Of a DNA stretch of 14,237 nt, positions 1 through 5,504 are shown piece by piece. The stretch covers positions 1-14,237 of the forward strand of contig JALWSL010000587.1 of the NCBI GenBank assembly GCA_027080405.1. Reading direction: 5' to 3'. A program made the position numbers and the translations under genes. Position 1 is the stretch's first letter. The number at the start of each line of letters is the position of its first letter. Source of the stretch: Planctomycetaceae bacterium (GTDB lineage: Bacteria > Planctomycetota > Planctomycetia > Planctomycetales > Planctomycetaceae). The notes beneath the pieces were generated by a model. That model saw only the letters and a list, made by a program, of their open reading frames with translations. It made no database searches and was not told where the DNA came from.

Positions 1-83
1 GCGCCGGGAGAGATATCGACTTCCACTTCGACAGGTTTGGCATCGATTCCGTAAAGGGTAAAACTCAGAAGGCGCGCAAGCAT
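1..83 (-). CDS. comM: YifB/ComM-family Mg-chelatase-like AAA+ ATPase, N-terminal fragment
   Basis: Only the first 27 codons are in the window; the gene continues past base 1. The translation opens MLARLLSFTLYGIDAKPVEV and continues EVDISPG, which is the typical start of YifB/ComM proteins (the N-terminal Lon-protease-like fold that precedes the AAA+ Mg-chelatase domain). ComM in naturally transformable bacteria is a ring-shaped helicase that drives branch migration of incoming DNA; in other bacteria the role is less clear. The ATG at 83-81 is the natural start because the family motif begins right there. No strong Shine-Dalgarno sequence is visible upstream. The ATPase motifs lie outside the window, so the call rests on the N-terminal signature alone. 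Confidence 0.8.
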   Translation of the reverse strand, partial: MLARLLSFTLYGIDAKPVEVEVDISPG

Positions 84-406
84 GGCTGGCAATCAAAATT
101 TCTGTTCAGAAGCCGTTTTTCATGTCCATCATCGACCGATGCGCTCACAACGACCGCTCGATATTCACGGGAGACAGACATCATGCCGGATCGCAACAGA
201 TAATTCCAGCCACTGAGATGACATCATTTGAGCAATTGACGAGATCAGTGGAGCCGCAACTGTCTGCTCGATTTGTTCGACAGATCGCTTATCTCGTGCC
301 CGTCTGTTTGCCTGGTCTGCTTTCTCTGGCTTTCAGCCGCAGTGAATCAGCGGGGTGAATCAGCGGGGTGAATCAGCCGTGAAGAATCTATCAAGGTTCG
401 CAATGT
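84..406. other. Intergenic region between comM-like gene and the amidohydrolase operon end
   Basis: This 323-bp stretch lies upstream of the comM-like gene and downstream of the four-gene operon, both on the minus strand. It should hold the operon terminator and the comM promoter, but I see neither a convincing GC-rich hairpin with a T-run nor a good -35/-10 pair. The only clear structure is a 13-bp tandem repeat at 343-377. A plus-strand open frame at 122-358 has no ribosome binding site and no recognisable domain, so I do not call it. Confidence 0.6.
343..377. repeat. 13-bp tandem repeat, about 2.7 copies
   Basis: The unit TGAATCAGCGGGG occurs at 343-355 and again at 356-368, followed by a partial third copy (TGAATCAGC) at 369-377. 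The two complete copies are identical. It lies 30 bp beyond the stop codon of the amidohydrolase gene. It may be a replication-slippage product with no function. Confidence 0.85.
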
Positions 407-1249
407 TCACAATCCGAGTAACGGCAAGGTATCGCGGTAGATCATTTGTTCGATCTGTTCTTCGTCGAGCCGGGGCAGATTTGAGCCTTCGACCATCCTG
501 TTCAGGTTCCTCACTCCATCAATGGTATCGTTGACGGTGGTGAAGGGGTAATCGGTTCCGAACAGAACCTTGTTCCAGATACCGTATTCCTGTACCAGCA
601 TCAAAGATTGATAAAGCTGGAACGGACGGTAATACAGGGCGGAAATATCGGCATATAAATTCGGATGCTTGCGGATCACTGCAACGGTTTCCCCTTCGTA
701 CGGGTGTCCCAAATGGGCCAGTATCATGCGAACATCCGGGAAACGGGTCGCGACGGGATCGAGATGCCGGGGTAACGTGCATTCCAGCGGTGCCTGGGCA
801 ATGAATGTCGTGCCGGTGTGCAGCAATACCGGAAGTTGGTGCTTGCTCGCATATTCCCACAGCGGATCGAGCAGGCGATCATCAGGGCGAAACCCGGCGT
901 ACATCGAAAGCAGTTTGATGCCCCGCAGTCCCAGTTCTTCGTGCCCGTGCCGAAGTTCGTCCTGCCAGTTCGGTTGTGTCGGATCAACAGAAAGAAAGCC
1001 GATCAGCGTTTCCGGATGTTTGCCGACATATTCCGCGATGTAAGTATCATCGACCCACATGCCGGACAGCTTCGCCTTGCCACCAAAGACAATCGTTCTG
1101 GTTTCCTCCGGGGCAGCCTGACGATAATCTTCGTAGCGAACCGTCAAATCAACCTCGACACCTGCTCGGGCACGGATCGCCTGTTTCCGGAAATCGTCCC
1201 CGAAGTGTTGCGGGTATTCCCAGGCGTGTGAATGGACATCGATAATCAT
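407..1249 (-). CDS. Amidohydrolase family 2 (metal-dependent TIM-barrel hydrolase/decarboxylase-like)
   Basis: A 280-residue protein of the PF04909 amidohydrolase_2 family, whose members are cytosolic TIM-barrel metalloenzymes including lactonases, hydrolases and non-oxidative decarboxylases. Visible metal and catalytic residues are the HxH motif at H6/H8 (start MIIDVHSHAW), H144 in VLLHTGT, H179 and H182 in AHLGH, and D233 in GTDYPF; all expected ligands are present and length is normal. The HSHAW style of the first motif resembles the ACMSD-like branch (COG2159) more than sugar lactonases, which is suggestive only. The ATG at 1249 overlaps the stop of the upstream lyase gene as ATGA. A strong GGAGGAA (1261-1255) sits 5 nt upstream, inside that gene. 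It is the last gene of a four-gene overlapping operon. The substrate cannot be read from the sequence. Confidence 0.88.
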   Translation of the reverse strand: MIIDVHSHAWEYPQHFGDDFRKQAIRARAGVEVDLTVRYEDYRQAAPEETRTIVFGGKAKLSGMWVDDTYIAEYVGKHPETLIGFLSVDPTQPNWQDELRHGHEELGLRGIKLLSMYAGFRPDDRLLDPLWEYASKHQLPVLLHTGTTFIAQAPLECTLPRHLDPVATRFPDVRMILAHLGHPYEGETVAVIRKHPNLYADISALYYRPFQLYQSLMLVQEYGIWNKVLFGTDYPFTTVNDTIDGVRNLNRMVEGSNLPRLDEEQIEQMIYRDTLPLLGL

Positions 1250-2229
1250 TCTGTTTCCTCCAGCACGCTGCTTAAAATATCAAACAGACGATCGGCCTCT
1301 GCAAGCGTTTCTTCATCGGGCAGGTACGCCTTGGGGCCACGGACAATCCTGTTTTTGAAAATACCCTGTTTGACGAGTAGATGTTTTTCGATCGCCAGGA
1401 ACGCATCGAGTGAATTTTGCATCGAGACGATTGCAGAGATCGGGAACGAAAGTTGATAGATCCGCTGATCGTCACCTGCTTCAAGTGCCCGGTAAAGCGC
1501 AACCAGTCCCTTGATCAGATCAGCCCCGGGCATCGTGCCGGCAATTCCTCTACGGTAGCTGTCAACCAGTGAAATCCCGCCAGTCCCTTCAAAGATGTGT
1601 GCCTTGCTGTCTGTTGCATCGCGCAACTGTGAAAGTCTGGGGCCGATCGGTGTTGCTTCCGGTTTGAACAGAATTCGTTCCGCTCCGAACCGACTGAGCA
1701 TCTCCGCCTGAAAAGAGATCGACATCGGTTGGCCGACGTAGCCGCTGGCATCCTGTATGATGACCGGAATGTTGACTGCCTGCACGATTCGTTCGTAATA
1801 GTTGCCCAGCTCAGCTTCGGTCGCTCCGATCGAAACCGGTGGAATCGCCATCACGGCTGCCGCTCCGCACTGTTGCGCATGTTTTGCGTTTTCAACTGCA
1901 ATCGGGGTGCTCTCTGCCCCCACGCTGAGGATGACCGCCCCGCGTCCTTGAGCGAACCGGCAACTCGCCTCGGCCAGTTCCCGCCTTTCCTGATCGCCCA
2001 GCCGCAGCATCTCCGAAACCATCGCCATCACGATGCCATCGCTGCCGCATTCAAAAAGCCATTCAATTTCCCGTTGCAAAACATCGTAATCGATCGATTC
2101 ATCATCACGGTACGGCGTTTGAAAAACCGGAAAGACACCTCGAAGATGTTCGTTGCAGGTTGTCATTTCATCGCAGTCTGTCATGTTATCAGGAACTGTA
2201 TCATTGGCTGTTTCATTACGGTCTGTCAT
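1246..2229 (-). CDS. Dihydrodipicolinate synthase/N-acetylneuraminate lyase family protein, atypical active site
   Basis: A 327-residue TIM-barrel class I aldolase-family protein. Family members form a Schiff base between a lysine and a 2-keto acid, then perform aldol cleavage, condensation or dehydration. The Schiff-base lysine is K189 in FKPEATP. Two hallmark DHDPS motifs differ. Where GTTGE is expected the sequence reads MAMVSE (residues 68-73). Where YNVPG is expected it reads QDASG (159-163), so the usual threonine pair and catalytic tyrosine are missing. It is therefore unlikely to be the lysine-biosynthesis DapA. I choose the ATG at 2229, which forms an ATGA overlap with the upstream stop and has GGGGGA (2242-2237) 7 nt upstream. 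A longer in-frame extension to 2319 lies inside the upstream gene. The first 27 residues are an acidic, repeat-like extension before the barrel starts at about residue 30 (LRGVFPVF). Confidence 0.85.
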   Translation of the reverse strand: MTDRNETANDTVPDNMTDCDEMTTCNEHLRGVFPVFQTPYRDDESIDYDVLQREIEWLFECGSDGIVMAMVSEMLRLGDQERRELAEASCRFAQGRGAVILSVGAESTPIAVENAKHAQQCGAAAVMAIPPVSIGATEAELGNYYERIVQAVNIPVIIQDASGYVGQPMSISFQAEMLSRFGAERILFKPEATPIGPRLSQLRDATDSKAHIFEGTGGISLVDSYRRGIAGTMPGADLIKGLVALYRALEAGDDQRIYQLSFPISAIVSMQNSLDAFLAIEKHLLVKQGIFKNRIVRGPKAYLPDEETLAEADRLFDILSSVLEETE

Positions 2230-2231
2230 GT
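2164..2231 (-). repeat. Imperfect repeats around the lyase start codon
   Basis: The first 27 codons of the lyase gene contain three related segments that each begin with ATGACA: at 2229, 2184 and 2166 on the minus strand, encoding MTDRNE, MTDCDE and MTTCNE. On the plus strand, GTCTGTCATGT occurs identically at 2176-2186 and 2221-2231, 45 bp apart. Only the 2229 start has a nearby purine-rich ribosome binding site. Confidence 0.7.
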
Positions 2232-3347
2232 GGACATCCCCCGTGTATCTACCGGGATCGATTCCAACCCCTGTTCTGTTTGCAGCCAAACCTGTTCCCG
2301 CAAATTCACGCAAGGGCAAATGTGATTCGGAATCAGCGTTACCCGTTCTCCCAGTTCAGGGGCGTTCGCACAATTTCTGATATCGACTTCGCCATGTTCT
2401 TCGCTCAGGCTGGAAACGATGGCATCGGGGTACTCGATCAGATGTCCGTAACCGGAATCGGGTTGTGAAACATTTCGATCACTGGTGATTGTTTTCGAGC
2501 CGGCATCGAGAATGACCTTCCCCGCTACTGCGTTACTCACGACGGTGCAGACAATCGCGGCAGCGCATTGGTCAAGCGAGCAGGCCCCCACGCGAACGGT
2601 ATTCATATCGTTAAAGATGTGCGTGCCGGAGCGTATCTCCGTTTGGGCGGTAATCAGATGCGAGCGGAAAGCCGATTGCCTCGAACCACCGGAGACGATA
2701 TCGGTACAAAGCCCCGATTGATGGAACAGATCTTTCGCTTCGAGCAGCATATCATCGACCAGCTTCAAAAGGGGTGGTTGTTCCTCGGCTGGAACCCAGA
2801 TGTGCCCGGGATAGAAAAAGATGCCGTCGAGACGCACACTCTTTCCGCACTGTTCAACATGCTGAGCCAACTCCAGCAATTCCTGGGGTGTTGCGACTCC
2901 GGTGCGGTTGCTGCCGACATTCAAATCAACCAGAATCCCAATCGTGGAGCCGGCTTTTTTAGCCGCTTCTGCAATGACATCGATCCCGTATTTCGAATCG
3001 AGCGCAACACGCACCGTTACTTCGTGTGCCAGCTTCGCGGCTCGGGTGCTGCGGTGTGGATCGATAATCGGGTATGCGATCAGAATATCGTCACAGACCT
3101 GGGCCATCACTTCCGCTTCGCCCACCTTGGCGACAGTCAGCCCGACAGAACCGGAATCCAACTGTTCCTGCGCCAGCCGTTTCGATTTGTGCGTTTTGGT
3201 GTGAGGCCGCACCTTGATCCCGAGCGGTCTGACATGCTCCTCCAGATCTCTCAGATTCTTTCTGACATTCGCCAGATCGATCACCAACGCAGGCGTTGCT
3301 TCGAGCGAGTTTTTTGCCTTTTCAAAGATGTTTACCACGCGGTCCAT
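2226..3347 (-). CDS. Fold-type III PLP enzyme, D-threonine aldolase/D-serine dehydratase-like
   Basis: A 373-residue alanine-racemase-fold protein of the DSD1/D-threonine aldolase group. The PLP lysine is in RPHTKTHK; K51 is the expected Schiff-base residue. The C-terminal metal site reads H342-I-C344 in IPNHICPCVNL. Established members bind a divalent metal here: D-serine dehydratase uses HxC (zinc), while D-threonine aldolase uses HxD, so this copy resembles the dehydratase type. Expected activity is dehydration or retro-aldol cleavage of a beta-hydroxy D-amino acid in the cytoplasm. The start is ambiguous. The ATG at 3347 has GGAGG (3352-3348) directly touching it, too close for normal use. 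The in-frame GTG at 3338 lies 9 nt after that GGAGG and may be the true start, removing three residues. The gene overlaps the SDR gene upstream and the lyase downstream (ATGA). Confidence 0.87.
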   Translation of the reverse strand: MDRVVNIFEKAKNSLEATPALVIDLANVRKNLRDLEEHVRPLGIKVRPHTKTHKSKRLAQEQLDSGSVGLTVAKVGEAEVMAQVCDDILIAYPIIDPHRSTRAAKLAHEVTVRVALDSKYGIDVIAEAAKKAGSTIGILVDLNVGSNRTGVATPQELLELAQHVEQCGKSVRLDGIFFYPGHIWVPAEEQPPLLKLVDDMLLEAKDLFHQSGLCTDIVSGGSRQSAFRSHLITAQTEIRSGTHIFNDMNTVRVGACSLDQCAAAIVCTVVSNAVAGKVILDAGSKTITSDRNVSQPDSGYGHLIEYPDAIVSSLSEEHGEVDIRNCANAPELGERVTLIPNHICPCVNLREQVWLQTEQGLESIPVDTRGMST

Positions 3348-4120
3348 CCTCCATCGATTACCAAATTTTGCCCGGTCATGTAACTGGATGCTTCGCTCGC
3401 CAAAAAGACGATCGCCCCTTTCAGTTCTTCCGGCGTCCCCATGCGTCCCATCGGGCTTTTCTGTATCAGACGATCCACCATTTCCCGTGGAGCCGCCGGC
3501 GATGGGAACGGCCCGGGCGAAAGAGCATTCACTCTCACCCGATCCTTACCCCAGTAAACAGCCAGGTGGCGAGTCATCTGCAGAATCCCCCCCTTCAAGG
3601 CGTGATAGGCAACGGGGCTGCTGTATTGAATCTCCTCATAACATTCCGGATACGAACCGACCAGGCCGTACATTGAGCCGAGCAGAATAACGCTTCCCGG
3701 TGTCCCACGTCCAACAACATGATCGCGCATCATCCGGGAAAGTAAAAAATACCCGGTTGCGTTTTGCAGCATCCTGTTGAATTGTTCTGCGGTCACGTCT
3801 CGCCAATCCTGTGGATGGGATTCCTGACCATTATTGACAAGAACATCAATTTTTCCCGCCAGTTGGATCGCCCGCTCAAAACCGGCCTGAATGGAACTTT
3901 CCTCCATCTGATCCATTTCAACAGCGAAATGTTTGGCACCATCTACCGACGGAAGGGAACCCGCGACCTGTTCTGCCTGGGAGAGTTTTCGACTGCTCAC
4001 CACCACCGAGGCTCCCGCTTCCGCCAGCGCCCGCGCCATTGCAGAACCGAGAAATCCGGACGCCCCGGAAATAAACGCCCCTTTCCCACGCAGACTCAAT
4101 AAATCAGTGACATTTTTCAC
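3332..4120 (-). CDS. Short-chain dehydrogenase/reductase (SDR)
   Basis: A 262-residue classical-length SDR, an NAD(P)-dependent oxidoreductase acting on a hydroxyl or carbonyl group. Visible features in order: a cofactor loop SGASGFLG at residues 18-25 (spacing G-x2-G-x2-G, closer to the extended-SDR pattern than the classical TGxxxGxG); S43-R44 after the second strand, which favours NADP; the NNG motif at 96-98; N120; S149; and the Y172-x3-K176 pair. All four catalytic residues (N, S, Y, K) are present. The C-terminus has the usual PG motif and the IDGGWTAW ending. The start is GTG at 4120, with AAAAAAGG ending 7 nt upstream; an ATG at 4113 is out of frame. It is the first gene of the minus-strand operon and overlaps the next gene by 16 bp. 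The substrate is unknown. Confidence 0.88.
   Translation of the reverse strand: MKNVTDLLSLRGKGAFISGASGFLGSAMARALAEAGASVVVSSRKLSQAEQVAGSLPSVDGAKHFAVEMDQMEESSIQAGFERAIQLAGKIDVLVNNGQESHPQDWRDVTAEQFNRMLQNATGYFLLSRMMRDHVVGRGTPGSVILLGSMYGLVGSYPECYEEIQYSSPVAYHALKGGILQMTRHLAVYWGKDRVRVNALSPGPFPSPAAPREMVDRLIQKSPMGRMGTPEELKGAIVFLASEASSYMTGQNLVIDGGWTAW
3348..3352 (-). promoter_or_regulatory. Shine-Dalgarno GGAGG deciding the start of the PLP-enzyme gene
   Basis: A perfect GGAGG lies inside the 3' end of the SDR gene and abuts the ATG at 3347 with no spacer. The GTG at 3338-3336, in the same frame, is 9 nt away, which is normal spacing. The SDR stop codon (3334-3332) falls immediately after, so translation of the second gene is probably coupled to termination of the first. 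Confidence 0.6.
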
Positions 4121-4281
4121 GCCCGAACCTTTTTTCTGGTTTTAACATCGCCAACTGTGCTGAAACGTCTCCTGCAACTTCCTGAATTCCGTTCAACCAC
4201 AACATCATCGATCTTGAATGGTTAATCAAGCCAACCAAGGTGGTCTTTTTTGTTCATTGCTGTTAATAATAAGCCTCATGC

Positions 4282-4290
4282 TGGTAATTT
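4282..4290 (+). promoter_or_regulatory. Possible extended -10 promoter element for fae
   Basis: TGGTAATTT fits a TGn plus -10 arrangement (TAATTT, 4 of 6 to TATAAT). A weak TTAATA at 4263-4268 lies 16 bp upstream as a -35. If used, the fae transcript would start near 4297 and carry a leader of about 185 nt containing the hairpins at 4320-4353. Planctomycete promoters often deviate from the sigma-70 consensus, so this is tentative. Confidence 0.25.
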
Positions 4291-4319
4291 ATGTGCAAAT
4301 TTGATATTCACGTCGTAGC

Positions 4320-4353
4320 GCTGGGAGTTGGCCAGCCCCTGTTCAAGGGCTGG
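4320..4353 (+). promoter_or_regulatory. Alternative hairpins in the fae leader
   Basis: CCAGCCC at 4332-4338 is the perfect reverse complement of GGGCTGG at 4347-4353 (7-bp stem, 8-nt loop). The same CCAGC (4332-4336) is also the perfect complement of GCTGG at 4320-4324 (5-bp stem, 7-nt loop). The two stems share a strand and exclude each other. They sit about 130 nt before the fae start. No T-run follows, so this is not a simple terminator. It matches no riboswitch family I recognise. Confidence 0.4.
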
Positions 4354-4482
4354 GCAAGTCTGATCTCTCAGCATTTGGGAAAGGGAATATCGTTGCCTTG
4401 CCAGAGATGAGGTAAGGATCGGATTGTAAACTTTTCGTCAACTTTCATTATTTCAGAGGAAAAAGAAAGAAGGGTTGGTTTC

Positions 4483-4980
4483 ATGGGAATGCGTATTGGA
4501 GAAGCACTTGTCGGTGATGGAAACGAAGTCGCCCATATCGATCTGTTGATTGGGGAGAAAGATGGCCCGGTTGGTGTCGCTTTCGCCAACGCATTGGCAC
4601 AACAGACGCAGGGGCACAGCAATTTGCTTGCTGTTTTGGAACCAAATCTGGCCGTAAAACCAGCTACCGTCATGGTGACGAAGGTGACAATCAAGGGGGC
4701 CAAGCAGGCCGTCCAGATGTTCGGTCCAGCTCAATACGCTGTTGCCAAGGCGGTTGCCGATTCCGTTGAAGCTGGTGTGATTCCTAAAGATCAGGCCGAA
4801 AATCTGGTGATCGTTTGTGGCGTCTTTATTCATTGGGAAGCGGAAGACGATAAAAAAATCTTCCAATACAATTACGAAGCAACAAAGTTGTCCCTCGAGA
4901 GAGCGATGAAACAGGAGCCTTCAGCAGACGAAATGGTTGCCAAGAAGGAAGGAGCCTCTCACCCCTTCTCCGGTGTGTAG
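4483..4980 (+). CDS. fae: Formaldehyde-activating enzyme (5,6,7,8-tetrahydromethanopterin hydro-lyase)
   Basis: A 165-residue cytosolic enzyme that condenses formaldehyde with H4MPT to give methylene-H4MPT, the entry step of the H4MPT-linked formaldehyde oxidation and detoxification pathway. The whole length matches the Fae family: the N-terminal IGEALVGDGNEVAHIDLLIG block includes H18, equivalent to the proposed catalytic histidine of methylotroph Fae. It is followed by the FANALAQQTQGHSNLLAVL block, the VTIKGAKQAVQMFGPAQ segment and a C-terminal helical part. Length is typical. The ATG at 4483 is preceded by GAAGGG with about 8 nt spacing; the second ATG (codon 3) is an alternative. The next plus-strand gene encodes the following pathway enzyme, supporting the assignment. 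Related Fae-like proteins of unknown function exist, but the conserved core here favours true Fae. Confidence 0.95.
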   Translation: MGMRIGEALVGDGNEVAHIDLLIGEKDGPVGVAFANALAQQTQGHSNLLAVLEPNLAVKPATVMVTKVTIKGAKQAVQMFGPAQYAVAKAVADSVEAGVIPKDQAENLVIVCGVFIHWEAEDDKKIFQYNYEATKLSLERAMKQEPSADEMVAKKEGASHPFSGV

Positions 4981-5111
4981 TGCTTTTTCAGGCTGCCTTG
5001 AATCGGGGGGCTCTTTTTGTAGTCGGTGCCCGCTCCTGTTTGGATGGCCTCTTTACATGGTTTGCAGGTATGCCCCCGGTGATGGTAGCGGTCGAATGGA
5101 ATCTTTCGAAC

Positions 5112-5144
5112 CCCCATTTGGGCCCGGTCTCAATTGGGGTTTTT
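5112..5144 (+). terminator. Possible intrinsic terminator downstream of fae
   Basis: CCCCATTT at 5112-5119 pairs with AATTGGGG at 5132-5139 with one internal mismatch, and a run of five T (5140-5144) follows directly. It begins about 130 nt after the fae stop. The loop is 12 nt, and GGGCCC inside the loop could compete for pairing, so strength is uncertain. Confidence 0.4.
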
Positions 5145-5380
5145 CGTCAGTTTTCGCCAGGTTGTGTACTCAGGATGTGTACGTTGTGTTACTAACGGTT
5201 ATAGTTTACAGACGGTGCGAAAACTTTTGAAAATCTCATTTTGGTTACGGCGGTCAGAACAGACCAACCGTGCTGGGATATTCAGCCCTTCGTTCTCGTT
5301 CCGTTGGGGGGTGATGACAAGTTGATGGGGACGCTCTGTTTCGGTTGTCGTGAGTGTCATCGACGTACAAACGAGGGGCG

Positions 5381-5424
5381 TTCCCGGTTTTTTCGGGAAT
5401 TTTCCGGCATCAGTTTCCTGCCGG
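5381..5424 (+). promoter_or_regulatory. Two adjacent hairpins in the dehydrogenase leader
   Basis: The first stem is TTCCCG (5381-5386) with CGGGAA (5394-5399), loop GTTTTTT. The second is CCGGCA (5404-5409) with TGCCGG (5419-5424), 9-nt loop. Both have perfect 6-bp arms and are separated by 4 nt. CCCGG (5383-5387) can also pair with CCGGG (5421-5425), and CGGGAA can pair imperfectly with TTCCGG (5402-5407), so alternative folds exist. The pair ends about 80 nt before the dehydrogenase start. Confidence 0.4.
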
Positions 5425-5504
5425 GTTCTGGAGGGCAGGTTAGAGGTCTACAAAAGCTGTATCGGAAACGATGAAATTGATTGTCTGGACGTAGAGAGAC
5501 ATTT

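Larger units (their letters stand above)
4121..4482. other. Divergent intergenic region between SDR operon and fae
   Basis: This 362-bp region separates the minus-strand operon from fae, so both promoters must lie here. It is AT-rich in the middle (about 4200-4310). Visible elements are a possible fae promoter near 4282 and alternative hairpins at 4320-4353, annotated separately. For the minus-strand operon I find no convincing -35/-10 pair. A T-run at 4246-4251 follows only a 4-bp stem and no plus-strand gene, so I do not treat it as a terminator. Confidence 0.6.
4981..5504. other. Long structured spacer between fae and the methylene-H4MPT dehydrogenase
   Basis: No credible gene occupies these 524 bp; several open frames cross it but none has a ribosome binding site with protein-like composition. 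It contains a terminator-like structure (5112-5144), two adjacent perfect hairpins (5381-5424) and a seven-codon mini-ORF (5471-5494, MKLIVWT then TAG) ending 10 nt before the dehydrogenase start. Together these suggest that fae and the dehydrogenase are transcribed separately, or that the second gene has its own regulated leader. TATAGT at 5200-5205 could be a -10 but has no matching -35. Confidence 0.55.

Noticed and set aside
122..358. Plus-strand 78-codon open frame in the left intergenic region
   Set aside because: No ribosome binding site, no recognisable domain, and its 3' end runs into the 13-bp tandem repeat.
2230..2319. 30-codon upstream extension of the DHDPS-family gene
   Set aside because: It lies inside the PLP-enzyme gene; the ATGA overlap and GGGGGA site support the start at 2229.
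2568..3383. 271-codon plus-strand open frame opposite the PLP-enzyme gene
   Set aside because: It is antisense to a gene with clear family motifs, and its translation has no recognisable domain; a codon-bias shadow.
4234..4251. ACCA-AGG-TGGT followed by six T, terminator-like
   Set aside because: The stem is only 4 bp with a 3-nt loop, and no plus-strand gene lies upstream to be terminated.
4937..5230. Overlapping plus-strand open frames after fae
   Set aside because: They start inside or at the end of fae in other frames, with low-complexity, Cys/Trp-rich translations and no Shine-Dalgarno sequence.
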